Notes under the pieces: model-generated
The model's database searches: none
What the model was told of the DNA's origin: nothing
Seen by the model: the letters and a program-made list of their open reading frames with translations, nothing else
Translations under genes and position numbers: made by a program
NCBI GenBank assembly: GCA_028538565.1
Contig: JAPQWN010000002.1
Coordinates: 62,257,699 to 62,321,698, forward strand
Reading direction: 5' to 3'
Source of the DNA: Umbellularia californica
Lineage: Eukaryota > Streptophyta > Magnoliopsida > Laurales > Lauraceae
DNA length: 64,000 bases
Shown here: piece after piece, positions 1 to 9,959 of the stretch
How the letters are laid out: each line of letters begins with the position of its first letter
How positions within the stretch are numbered: position 1 is the stretch's first letter

Positions 1-221
1 GATTTGCTATACGCTTCTGCACTTAAACAAATTATGTATGTGGTTGGGAAATCCTCACCGCGGACACCTGTTGGAAATTACGTGCATGGGTAATATGCGT
101 TCATTATTAACCCGTGTACGCATTGGCACTAAACATATTATTATCTTCATCAATTATCTTTTCATCACTTATTCAGTCCCGATCCCAGATTGGGCTGTAA
201 ACTCGATCCAGGGTTGCGACA
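1..221 (+). repeat. 3' end of a long Ty3/Gypsy LTR (5' LTR of a truncated element)
   Basis: The stretch aligns by eye with the last 240 bases of the solo LTR that ends at 47939: both carry the CCTCACCGCGGACACCTGT block, TTATTAACCCGTGTA and a terminal TCGCGACA or TTGCGACA. It ends in CA and is followed at once by a primer-binding-site-like sequence and a gag ORF, so it is the 3' end of a 5' LTR. The rest of the LTR lies left of the window. Confidence 0.85.
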
Positions 222-224
222 GAC

Positions 225-242
225 TGGTATTCAAGCGAGACG
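225..242 (+). other. tRNA primer binding site (degenerate)
   Basis: TGGTATTCAAGCGAGACG starts three bases after the LTR end. It resembles the usual plant initiator-tRNA-Met site TGGTATCAGAGC with an altered centre. Position and resemblance support the call; the match is imperfect. Confidence 0.6.
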
Positions 243-341
243 TGGCGAGGATTCGTTATATCCTTCGTTAGCTAGAATCGCGTTTTGCTATGTGTGACCC
301 TTATTTGATTTGTATGTGCTAACAACTTGTTTTGCAGCATC

Positions 342-899
342 ATGCCACCTCGTAAGCGACCATTAAACGACAATCACACCGCACGTAATAATGATTATAC
401 AGGGCCGGTTGAAGAAGATAGAGTTACTAATACAATGCCAAATCAATTTCAACAGATGATGCATGCTATGTTTGACCAGCAGTGTCAGGCAAATGAGAAC
501 CAAGCCAGACTCCAAAAGCAAATGCTTAAGAAGGATGAGGATCATGCCAGAGAGTTGGCAGAGATGCAGAGACAGTTGCTAGAAGTACTACAGAGAAGGC
601 CAGAAGTGGTTCAACGCCAACCCGCAATTATCATAAATCAGAGGGAACATGACCCAAATGCATTGTTTGAACGGTTTAGGAAGAGGGCACCAAAAGAGTT
701 TGTTGGGACAGAAGAACCATTGGCTGCAGATGATTGGTTGGAACACACAGAGAACATCTTTGAAGTCTTCTAATGCACGGGAGGAGAACGAGTTAAACTT
801 GCAACATCTCTGTTAACAGTGAGGGAAGAATATAGAACCATGGCCGACGCAGTGGCTTGGGTTAGTTTCAAGAGAAGTTAGGTCAAACGATGTCGGAAT
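342..899 (+). pseudogene. Tekay/Del-like chromovirus gag, N-terminal fragment
   Basis: The reading frame starts ATG CCA CCT CGT AAG CG (MPPRKR, a common start for this gag lineage). It has a glutamine- and glutamate-rich coiled segment and then the conserved gag core with FERFRKRAPKEF and ADDWLEHTENIFE (about residues 108-143). A stop at 771-773 interrupts it. The next bases continue gag-like in another frame (GERVKLATSLL) to about 899, where similarity stops abruptly. A TTTTGCAG acceptor-like site precedes the ATG. Gag forms the virus-like particle that packages element RNA. The break at 900 is where the Tat complex begins, so this older element was probably interrupted by it. No pol of this element is in the window. 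Confidence 0.75.
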
Positions 900-1950
900 A
901 GCCCGAAACTTCTTGTGTACCCCTCTTTTGGCTGTCTTGAAGGATCTTGCAATTTTTGTTTGATTTTGACAAGATCTGATGCTTGAAGTAGCTTTGCCTG
1001 TTTGTAGCAGGATGCAGCTTCATGTGGCTTCTTGATGTTGAGGAGACATAGTCACTTTTTTGGTGTCAACAAATGCCCCCTCGAGGTACAGCGACGAGTA
1101 GTTTTTTGGAGTCGATGTGCCTCGAAGAGAAACTTGAAGGAAAGCTTCTGACTTGACCAAGAGTCTTGAACAAATTTCTTTTCTTTTTTTTTTAATAGCC
1201 CTTTGAGTTTCCGGGGGAGTTTTATGGTAGTGAGAGGGATCACGTACCATCTCAAGGCAAAGTTTTGAAAATGACATGGGGGATTTGGATTTTGTTTTTT
1301 GACCTTGTGACCTAACAAGCTGTATGTGGCAGGTTAGGGGGTCGGAGTTTGGTTTTTGATTTTGACCTTGTGACCCAACAAGCTGTATGTGGCAGGTTGG
1401 GGGGTCAGATTTCGTTTTTTGGTTTTGGTTTTGGTTTGGATTTTTTATTTTGGTTTGGTTTTGGTCTTGTGACCTAACAAGCTGTATGTGGCGAGCTAGG
1501 GGACCAGTGTTTGGTTTTCTGTGGATTGTCAATTTCAAGATTTTGGCTTAATTTGGTTTATGAGGTTGGATGGTTTTGAAACTCACGAGGCTTTCTTCTT
1601 CTTCTTGTTTTTTTTTTTTTTTTTGAATGGTCCAATCAACTCAAAAGAGGCATGGGACACATTTTTTTTGCATGCTCTTGGTAAGAGGGATTTTTTACTA
1701 AAAGCCACTTTTAGTGCCTAGGTGGTCAAACCTGGCTCATGTGGGCTAACCCATGGGACCTTAGCCTTTGAAGATGGCCTAGATCTCATGTAGTGTCATT
1801 TTTGTAGAGAATATCTAAAAATATCCTTACTTGGAGAGAATCTCTCAAATTTCCTTATTTTTGGGAGAGATTTTCTCAAAGTATCTTTCTTTTGGGAAAG
1901 TAGCTAAATTTTAGCACTTACCTCCTTTCTTTTCTCCTTGTTTCCTCTTC
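900..1950. other. Non-coding left flank of the PMD gene (possible 3' LTR of copy A)
   Basis: No credible coding sequence on either strand; ORFs here are low complexity. It lies where the 3' LTR of copy A should be, but I found no second copy in the window to confirm LTR identity. Bases 1300-1515 hold a short repeat described separately. Just before the TATA box (1810-1910) there are imperfect inverted repeats around GAGAGAATCTCTC. Confidence 0.4.
1300..1515 (+). repeat. Three spaced copies of a ~35-bp repeat
   Basis: The core ACAAGCTGTATGTGGC, preceded by CTTGTGACC, occurs three times (starting near 1303, 1367 and 1461), each followed by a G-rich tail and separated by TTTGGTTTT-type spacers. 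Confidence 0.8.
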
Positions 1951-1958
1951 TATAAAAG
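1951..1958 (+). promoter_or_regulatory. TATA box upstream of the PMD gene
   Basis: TATAAAAG lies in an otherwise T-rich region and is followed 30 bases on by a pyrimidine-rich, leader-like tract. It is oriented toward the PMD ORF at 3031, antisense to the gag-pol of copy A. It suggests the PMD gene has its own promoter, possibly inside the element's 3' LTR. No experimental signal can be read from sequence alone. Confidence 0.5.
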
Positions 1959-2099
1959 CAAGGGGGAGTTGATTCTTTTGCTCCTATTGCTTTCTTTGTT
2001 GCAAGAATCTCCAAGAGTGCTCCAAGATCAAGAATTCCTTTTCTTCTTCAGGGATCTCCAAGCTTTTTCTTCTTCTTCTCCATCAATGGCTTCAAGTAA

Positions 2100-2440
2100 G
2101 TTTTCTTCCTCCACAAGAAACTCCATTGTAAAAGTTGCTTCTTTTCTTTACTTTCTTTTCTTTCTTTCAAGGACGTTTTGTTTTTCTTCTTTTTGTTGTG
2201 CACCTTTTTTGTTTATTTTTTCGTGCTTCTCTCCTTTTTTTTTTTCATTTCTCTTTTTTTTTGCTCAGATCTTTTTTCACCTTTTTTCAGTGTTTCTTCT
2301 TTTTTTTTTTTTTTCTTTCTTATGGTTTTTTTTTTCCAGCACGGATCTGTCCGTACGGCCACGTGGCCATGGAGCCACGGCCTTGTGGGCTAGCCTCTTT
2401 TCTTTTTTTTTTGAAATGTTCATGCATTTTTTTCTTTTTG
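2100..2440 (+). repeat. T-rich low-complexity tract in the PMD leader
   Basis: Long runs of T and TTTC. Open frames here translate to phenylalanine and serine strings and are not genes. It may lie in an intron or 5' leader of the PMD gene. Confidence 0.7.
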
Positions 2441-2480
2441 ATGCATCAAGGTAGAAGGCTAGAGTCTCTAGGTCAAGTCA

Positions 2481-2890
2481 ACATGATTTTTGACTTGGAC
2501 AAAGTTTGATTGGTTTTGACCAAATTGGATTGGAATTGGTCAAACTTTGGTCATGGTTTTCCTAGCATCTAAAGTATTATGATGTTCTTGATGCATGATT
2601 ATTAGTAAATGGACTTGGAAGCATGATGATGCATACTTGAAAATCTTTTGTAAGTATTGGGATTTGGAGCTCGCAGCAATGTTGAGCCCTTTATTGGTCT
2701 TGCTGGGTTTCAGGAACTTTACAATTTTGGGATTTTGGAGCTCGCAGCGATGTTGAGCCCTTTTCCAATTTAGCGGAGATTTGATGAGATTGGTTTGTTC
2801 TCGCAGCAATGTTTGAATTCGAACCTTCTTTGAGAATCTTCGACTGACTATGAGCTTGCAGCGATGTTGAGCTCATCTTCAGGCTTCCTG
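2481..2890 (+). repeat. Leader block with GAGCTC-bounded hairpin units
   Basis: Contains four spaced variants of a 23-bp unit, GAGCTCGCAGCAATGTTGAG plus YC, near 2669, 2741, 2800 and 2850. The ends of each unit are inverted (GCTC and GAGC). The same block, inverted, lies at 31221-31439 plus 42977-43190, directly upstream of the copy A gag. So the block precedes both the PMD gene and one gag gene. Confidence 0.8.
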
Positions 2891-3030
2891 TCTCTCTCGG
2901 GGTATTTCCCTTTTCTTCGGAATTGCCCCAAAACCATGTCAAAATTTCGCTAGAATTTTTTTAGCAAAATTCTGTCATTTTGGTGATGGTTGATCTTTGT
3001 TTTTCATCTTTTGCAAGCAGTTCTTCCAAA

Positions 3031-6000
3031 ATGAACAAAGGTAAGGGCCCCGTTATTGACGCACCTCGTCGGTCTGCTAGATCTTCCAATGTGGCCATTC
3101 AGCAGGCCTGGGAGAAGGTCCAGTTTGTTGAGAAGAGCTTGGAAGAATGTGACCCCCTCAATCGTGATGAGATGAGACAGTGATTGATCGCTCTCAAAGA
3201 TGAGGAGTTTTACAGCATCATGGTAAGCAACCATCCTTGGGTTACGGATGATCAAAGCATTGTGCTCAACCCTACCTTCTTCTTTGGTGATGCAGTCCCT
3301 GACGACTTGACATACCAAAGGAGATGTTTTCAGTTCTCTTACACAGCAGATGGTGAGGAGAGAACTATTTTTTACCCGGTCGACCTTCGATCGAACCATC
3401 TCGATCATGAGCCTTTCTCCCACGTGCCCTAAGAGGGAGGATCCTCCGAGCTGGGTGAAAAGGACTAGTGTGATCAAGACCGGGGTTTTTGTCGGCAGCC
3501 CTTCCGGTTTTACAGAGAAGTCGCCTGTCCGTATGAACATGTTGATGCCAACCAGTGGCTACCAAGGTTCTGATCATCCGTTGGTCAATTTGAGACCGAT
3601 GGGCCTTAGCGATTTTCGGGGTGACGGCAGCAATTGGGTGAAGCCTTTTCGACTTCGTGGCCGTTTCAGTGCTAACTAGAGCTGGGAATCATGGACTGAT
3701 CACACCCTGAAGATTGGTGAGGCCATTTTGCCGGAGACCGAGATTTTTGACGTGGTTCGCGCTTTTCGGAAAACTGTTGTTTTCTCCGATGAGGCTTTCA
3801 TGGCCATGCTGGAGTCATTCCTTCCACAAACCAACACCTTCATTGTCACGAATGGTGAGATTGGTTTTTCTTTGAAGGAACTGGGCTCCATCACCGAGCT
3901 GCCTATCCTTAGCAAACTCTATGAGGAGTTCACGCCTATCAACAGTGTCCTTGAGGAGCAGTCTGAGGAGTTTAAGTTTTTGTACTTTCAGCTCGTCGCC
4001 TTCTATGATTTTTTGAAGGAGAAGGAGGGCTTGAAAGTCAGGTACAGTAATTGGAAGAGTTGCATCTCCAACTTTTTTGACAGCGAGGAGTCTTCTGATA
4101 GCATGGCTCATGATGCTAGGGCTAAAACCTCAAGTTTGAAGAAGATTTCCGCTATGCGAGAAGATTTGAGGAAGTTCTTCACAAGCACAGACGCCATATG
4201 TTCTGACATTGCAGTGCGGAGAGATCTCGCTATTTACCTCACTTATTGGCTAGGTGAGGCTGTTTTTGCTGGAGGAGATGGAACGCACATCAGGCCGCAT
4301 TGTATTTTTCCGGCTTGTCAGATGGCATTTGGAGAGCGGCTAGCTTTGGTGCCTGCTCTTTACTCTTACTTGTGTACCGAACTGTAGGCTGCTGCTTTCC
4401 TGGTTCGGCTTGGGCTCCCTATGAACAGGGTATTTTCAGCCCACATCTTCTATTCGTGGTACGTATACCACTGTCCTAGCTTCCATCGGTTGGGAGTTGC
4501 GCAGGACGAAGACTCTTTTATGATTCATTTGGCTAGAGGGACAGCCGTTTTCGAATCTCTTTTGTCTGCCCATTTGAGGATCTGACGGTTCAGGGACGTC
4601 GAGATTGGGAAGTCTTCAGTGAAGTTTTCTCCAGGTTTGCGGAAGAAGGCTTTTGATTTTGGTGTCTCCCGTGATTCGACCAGGGCAGGGTCGGGAAGAC
4701 ACTATGCTTTGACAAACGTGGAGAAGAAATGGCTTTTCAGCATACGGGTTGGTACGATGGTGTACTATAGACATCTTTTTGTCGATATCCAGCCGTAAGT
4801 CCCTTCGCATTTTGCATTGCAGCTTGGCTTCTCTCAAGGCGTTGTTATAACGCCTTCAAGCATGGTGAAGCGTTTTGGAGGTCTGCAGGATGGGAGGATT
4901 GCATGGGCTTTTTACAGTGTAGAGGACACTACCGCCATGAGTTCCTATCCTGAGCTGCCCACTTTTTGGACTGCTGGCTTCACGAAGTGGTTCGTGGAGA
5001 GCTTCTCAGTGTATTGGGGGCTTTCCAAGAAGGAGCTTGATGTCAAGCAATCTCTTGGGAAGGGTCTTGGCAGATCGGATGGTGTCCGTCGAGAGGAAGT
5101 TTTGGCTTTCCTTTCTGGAGAGAGGCACAAGATAGGCTTTCTCAATGAGCATGACGTCATCAGATCAGGAGCTGCACAAGGGATTCCTAGTGAGGTCTTG
5201 AGACAGTTGGAAGAGGAGGAAGCCGAGATCGACGCTTAGATGCAAGCGGAGTGTACAAAGGCTTCCATGGAGTCTACCGAAAAAAGCAGACCATCTAGTG
5301 AGGACTCTAGTGAGAGACATGATGTTGATAGTGGGGCTGGATCATCGAGCAGATTGTCCCGCAGAAGCAAGAGGAAGAGAGGACAGCGCCGTAATATGAG
5401 ACGGCATGAAAGTCCTTCAGATTTGGAAGTTCCTCTCACCATTGCTGAGGAGGCTCCTGGGGATTTTGACGAGCCTCCAGAGAAGAGGAGTCGACAAGAG
5501 GAGATGGCTGGTATGATTCTCCTTCTTTCTATTTATGATTCTTTTCTCTATGAGAGAGGTTTTTTTTTTATCCGCTGTTTTCTTTCTTTTGGCAGAGGAT
5601 GAAGATTTGGCGATGCCTGAGGTTCCGGCCGATGAGGCGATGACGGATCCGATTGCGGCATCTGAAGAAGAGCCCAGGGACTCTAGAGTGATTCCAGAAC
5701 CTTCACCTGGTATAATTTCTTTGGCTTTTTTTTTCTTCTTTTTGTTTGTGCTGTCATTTGCCAACATGTAGCGTTGTTTTCTTATTAGCTGACTTGCCAG
5801 AGGATTTTGACAACTTCGAGCCATCCATGGATGCAGCCTTTGACGATGCTTCGGATGAGCTTAGAGAGGCAGAGAGTACTCCGCCGGTCGTCGAAGAATG
5901 TATTTTGTAATAATAATCTTGATATATATATTTTTTTGACAAGATCATATTCATACTTTTTTGTCTTTTCATTGACAGATTGTGGAGCAGCAGGAGAAGT

Positions 6001-6896
6001 CCCTCCATCTTCCTCAGGGCTAGAACAGGAGATACCTGCAACAGATCCAGGAGTAGGGGCTTCTTCCATTTTCAACAAGTCAGCTTCTTTGATCGGAAAG
6101 AGTTTATTCATCACTCCTCCAATGGGGCATGAGATGGGCAGCCGAATGCCAGAGCACGACGAATCCTCATCTGCGCTGCACCTTCAGTATGCAAAGAAGG
6201 TGTTGAAGACTGTTTTGAGCTCATGGGTTGAAATTCTCTCTTCGGGTCACTTGGAAACTGGCTTTGGCATGATCAAGCATGTACAGGACATTCTTGCTGA
6301 TAGCGAAGAAGTCGGTCTAGACATTACAAGCGCCAAGGATTTTGTTGATGAAGTCATCACTTTGGGGAACAAGTGGACTGAGACCAAGAGTTTTCCAGAT
6401 GGTGACTTCTTTAATGAAATGTTTATGAAGCCTTCCAGCAAAGTCAAAGCTGAGCTGACTGAGATCTCGCAGACTCGGAAGCAGTTCGTTCGGGAGAGGA
6501 ACGTTACCGAGTTGACCATCATGGGGCTGAAGCAAGACCTGGACCGCCTTGATAAGGAGGTTGTCGAGGCTAGGCAGTGTCTTGAGCTTTTGGAGGAAGA
6601 AGCAGCTGCCAAATGGACCACTATTGTGAAGGCTCGTGACAAGGAGGGGACTCTCATTCGCCAGGTTGAGGAGGCTGAGAGTAATTTCCGGAGGAAGACT
6701 CAGGAATATGAGCAGTGGCAAGTTCTCTGGGAAGAACTTCCTCGTGCAGCAGATGGGTCGCGGCATTCGGCCCGCATTTTATGGGAACATTTTGAAGGAG
6801 CGTGGCCTGAGAACTTTGGAAGCTAAGGTGAAGAGTCTACTTGAGGAGTTGAATCTTTGGTTGAAGACCATGCTAGACAGAGATCCTGAGTTGTAA
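3031..6896 (+). pseudogene. Plant mobile domain (PMD / aminotransferase-like) gene, antisense ORF of copy A
   Basis: The frame begins MNKGKGPVIDAPRRSARSS. A PMD-type core lies about 3780-4880: an F.L.ELGSITELPIL block followed by YEEFTP, YWLGEAVFAG (LGEAVFAG at 4250-4273) and the FALQLGFSQ block near 4815. The tail is acidic, then basic with an NLS-like cluster at 5360-5404 (RRSKRKRGQRRNMRR), then a leucine-rich coiled coil (6470-6890) ending DRDPEL. Three short introns fit the frame: 5511-5595, 5710-5788 and 5900-5978. PMD proteins act in nuclear silencing and also occur in transposons. The gene is broken by stops near 3181, 3677, 4385, 4795 and 5237 and by frameshifts near 3370, 4560-4650 and 6770. 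The copy at 53713-55116 supports the frame assignments. It converges on the gag-pol of copy A, with hairpin arrays between them. Confidence 0.8.
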
Positions 6897-7109
6897 CAAA
6901 TTTTTTTTTTCTTCTTCTCTTTTTTTGGTACCTCATGTATAAACATTTTTGGTACTATATATTTTTTGTATTCCCTGCTTTCATTTAAACCATTTTGATG
7001 AAAACAGATTTAAATAAGGGCTAAATGGGAAATTTTGTTTAAGAATTTGATCAAAAGGTTGTCATTTTGTGAAAATCTTTTGTCAAAGGGTTGTTTTGTA
7101 CATGAAAGC
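6897..7109 (+). other. PMD 3' region
   Basis: T-rich sequence after the PMD stop, with ATGTATAAACAT and repeated TTTTGGTA. It probably holds the 3' UTR of the PMD transcript. No gene seen. Confidence 0.4.
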
Positions 7110-7680
7110 CAATTTTTGTGGCAAAAGCCTATGGTTTTTTTTTTTTTGATGGCTTGAGAGCCAAGAATTTGGGATGGCATGAAAGCCGAATTTTGAAATG
7201 GCATGAAAGCCGGGTTTTGTTTGTTTGTGGCATGGAAGCCAAAGTTTTTTTTTGTTTGTGGCGAGGAAGCCAAAATTTTTTTGTTTGTGGCATGGAAGCC
7301 AAAGTTTCTGAGTTGGCATTAGAGCCGAAATTTGGAATGGCATGGGAGCCGAAATTTGGAATGGCATAGGAGCCGAAATTTGTTTTGTGGCATGGAAGCC
7401 AAATTTGTTTTGAGTTAGCATTAGAGCCGAAATTTAGAGATGGCATGAGAGCCGAAATTTTTTTTTTTTTGTTTTGGCATGGGAGCCAGATTTTTGAAAA
7501 CCAAGTTTTGTTTTGTTGGCATGAAAGCCAATGTTTGGAGTTGATAGCCACTTTTTTTTTTTCTCTTTGGCATTTATAGCCGGGTTTGGCGTTTATAGCC
7601 GGGTTTTGCGTTTATAGCCGGATTTGGCGTTTATAGCCGGATTTTGGCATGAGAGCCGGATTTTGGTGTTTATAGCCAGG
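7110..7680 (+). repeat. Array 1 of copy A: GGC...GCC hairpin units
   Basis: About twenty units, each GGC, six or seven variable bases, then GCC, separated by AT-rich spacers such as AAATTTGTTT. Variants include GGCATGAAAGCC, GGCATGGAAGCC, GGCATTAGAGCC and GGCGTTTATAGCC. The paired ends are kept while the loop changes. The inverted counterpart is at 52975-53510. Tat-lineage elements are known for hypervariable tandem repeats between pol and the 3' LTR. Confidence 0.85.
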
Positions 7681-7689
7681 TTTTGGTTT

Positions 7690-8260
7690 TCAAAATGCAG
7701 GTATCGACCAAATGTCGCCTCCCCGCAGAATCGTCTTGCAAGTATCAATGGAATGTCGCTTCCTTGCTCATTCGGTTTGCGAGTATCGATGGAATGTCGC
7801 TTCCTCGCAGGATGGGTTTACGAGTATTGATGGAATGTCGCTTCCTCACGAGATTGGGGTGCAAATATCAACTAAGCATCGCTTCCCTGCCTTTTTTCAA
7901 AAATTTTGGTTTTATGGGTATAGACTGAATCTCGCTTCCCCATGATTTTTGAAATTTGAGGTTTTCTCGAACCATTTGAAATTTGGGTTGTGGATATCAA
8001 TTGGAATGTTGCGTCTCCACGATTTTTGAAATTTGAGGTTTTCTCGAACCATTTGAAATTTGGGTTGTGGATATCAACTGGAATGTTGCGTCTCCACGAT
8101 TTTTGAAATTTGAGGTTTTGCAAGTATCGAATGGGTTTCGCTTCCTTGCGATTTTTTGATTTTGGAAGTATCGAATGGGGTTCGTATCCTTTTGGTTTTT
8201 TGGGTTTTACGAGTATCGACTGGATGTCGCTTCCCCGCGGTTTCTAAAAACCACTTTTTT
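7690..8260 (+). repeat. Array 2 of copy A: GAGTATCGATGGAATGTCGC units
   Basis: Roughly ten diverged units around GTATCGATGGAATGTCGCTT, several bounded by GCGAG and CTCGC, so each can fold back. A ~77-bp segment (TTTTGAAATTTGAGG through TGCGTCTCCACGA) is tandemly duplicated at about 7950-8110. The inverted counterpart is at 52540-52965. Confidence 0.85.
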
Positions 8261-8620
8261 TAAAGACGCAAGGGTCGTAAGTTTTGACTTAAAACCATTT
8301 TTTGTTGTAAAAGCCGAGGCGGACTAGGGTGGAAATTCCTTAGTCCTAATTTTTGTCTCAAACCATGAATTTTAAGTTCAAGGATCGAAAATTTTAATCA
8401 AGTATGGAAGAGGCTCCTAAACTTGGATTTTTGGATTTGATTTGATTTTTTTTTTTTTTGAACAATGAAACGATGAAAGTAAGCATTGTTTTGAAAGTTT
8501 TTTTTTTTTAGAAATTTCAACATAAAGATAAAAATTTCAAAAGGGGTGGGTTTGACGAGCAAGTACCTGGGAATTGGTTTTGGCCGTGTAGGTATCACTC
8601 TGATCCGTTTGAGAAAGTCT
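8261..8620. other. Spacer between array 2 and integrase end
   Basis: A/T-rich non-coding sequence with short T runs. It matches the B copy at about 52153-52540 in inverse orientation. This is the pol 3' untranslated part; I see no gene. Confidence 0.5.
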
Positions 8621-9720
8621 TCAAGGGTAGTACCGCTTCAAGAACTTGCCGTTGATGGGCAACATACATCTGTCTCCTTCCATGTTTAGAAGAGCGTATG
8701 CGCCGTTGGAGAAGACTTTGTCGATGACGAAGGGTCCCTCCCATTTTGGTTCAAATTTGCCTTTGGAATTGTGAGCAAAGACTATGGGTCTTTTTACTGC
8801 AAGAACTAAGTCGCCCTTTTTATAGGCGCGTTGCCTGACCTTCTTGTCGAAAGATCCTGCCATGCGTGCTTGGTACAACTCAATGCTTTGTAGAACTTTG
8901 AGCCGTCTTTCATTGAGATTATCCAGCTCTTAGAGTCTCAATTTGACATTGCTTTCTTGCGTCATGTCATTTTGCAGAGATACCCTTAAGGAAGGAATTT
9001 GTACTTCCAAAGGGACAACAACTTTGCATCCATAGACCAAGGAGAATGGTGTGCTATGGGTTGGTCCTCGAACGGTGGTTCGATAGGCCCACAAAGCTTC
9101 TGGTAGTTTGTCTCCCTAGTCTCTTTTGTGACTAGAGACCATTTTCTTGAGAATTTTGCAGAGTGTCTTGTTGAAGGCTTCTGCTAGTCCGTTCGCTGCA
9201 GAATTATATGGAGTCGAATGACAACTTTGGATTTTGTACTTATCGCAGAACCTGTAGAATCTGTGATCCTGGAATTGTGGTCCGTTATCATGGACGAATC
9301 TTTTAGGTATGCCGAAGCGACAAATAATGTTGGTGTACAAGAATTGAAGGACTCATGAGGTCTTCATTTCACTGAGCGCAAATGCTTCTGACCACTTGGA
9401 GAAATAATCTGTAGCGGCGAAAATGAAGCGATGACCTTTGCTTTATGGGGGAGAGATAGGACCTATGATGTCCATACCCCAGGCTTCAAAAGGCCATGAG
9501 ATTGCTGTAGGATGTAGCCATTCTGGAGGCATGTGGACATAATCTCCATGAATTTGGCATTGTTGGCAGCGCTTAGCAAATCGCATTGCGTCAGCTACCA
9601 TGGTAGGCCAATAATAACCTAGCGTTTTTATCTAATCGTAGAGCTTAGGACCAGCCTGATGGGCTCCACAAAGACCAGCATGCACTTCTTTGAGAGTTTC
9701 CTCAGCCTCTTGTTGTGACA
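8621..9720 (-). pseudogene. Integrase of copy A
   Basis: Integrase inserts the element cDNA into the host genome. Read on the minus strand from 9720, the zinc-binding N-terminus shows HAGLCGAHQAG then CQQCQ. The catalytic core has GMDIIGPI (first Asp, near 9465), HDNGPQF (second Asp, near 9280) and GLAEAFNK (Glu, near 9175), so the D-D-E residues remain. The C-terminus has KKGDLVLAVKRP and KWEGPFVI and ends FLKRYYP at 8621. Several in-frame stops (for example near 9635, 9450 and 9118) make it non-functional. Copy B at 51070-52152 is the better-preserved homologue. No chromodomain follows, as expected for Tat rather than chromoviruses. Confidence 0.9.
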
Positions 9721-9959
9721 AGCAGCGTAGAAGTACTCCGTTGAAGGATTTTCTGTAAAGTGCTTTTGAAGGAATATCCAAATGAGAGTTTGGGGCTCGT
9801 CTTTGAATGCTTACTCGCTCTTTTGGATCTTCAAGTAGGATTCCGAACATGATGTAATCAATGAACGGATCCCTCCAGTCACCGATCGGAGGTTTGAGGA
9901 TAGACATCTGACTTCCAACCACTTGATGGCATTCAACAACTGCTTGGTGTGTGTTAAGA

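Noticed and set aside
2086..2100. Possible first exon ATGGCTTCAA with a GTAAG donor for the PMD gene
   Set aside because: No acceptor near 3010-3021 joins it to the PMD frame in phase; kept only as a weak idea.
1969..2509. Phenylalanine-rich open frames
   Set aside because: They arise from T-rich low-complexity DNA in the PMD leader.
4795..4820. GTAAGT...TTGCAG within the PMD gene as an intron
   Set aside because: At under 30 bases it is too short for a plant intron; the TAA there is more likely a nonsense change.
7010..7551. Overlapping open frames with repeated WLPCHKQ-like or GMEAKV-like peptides
   Set aside because: They are translations of hairpin array 1 in various frames.
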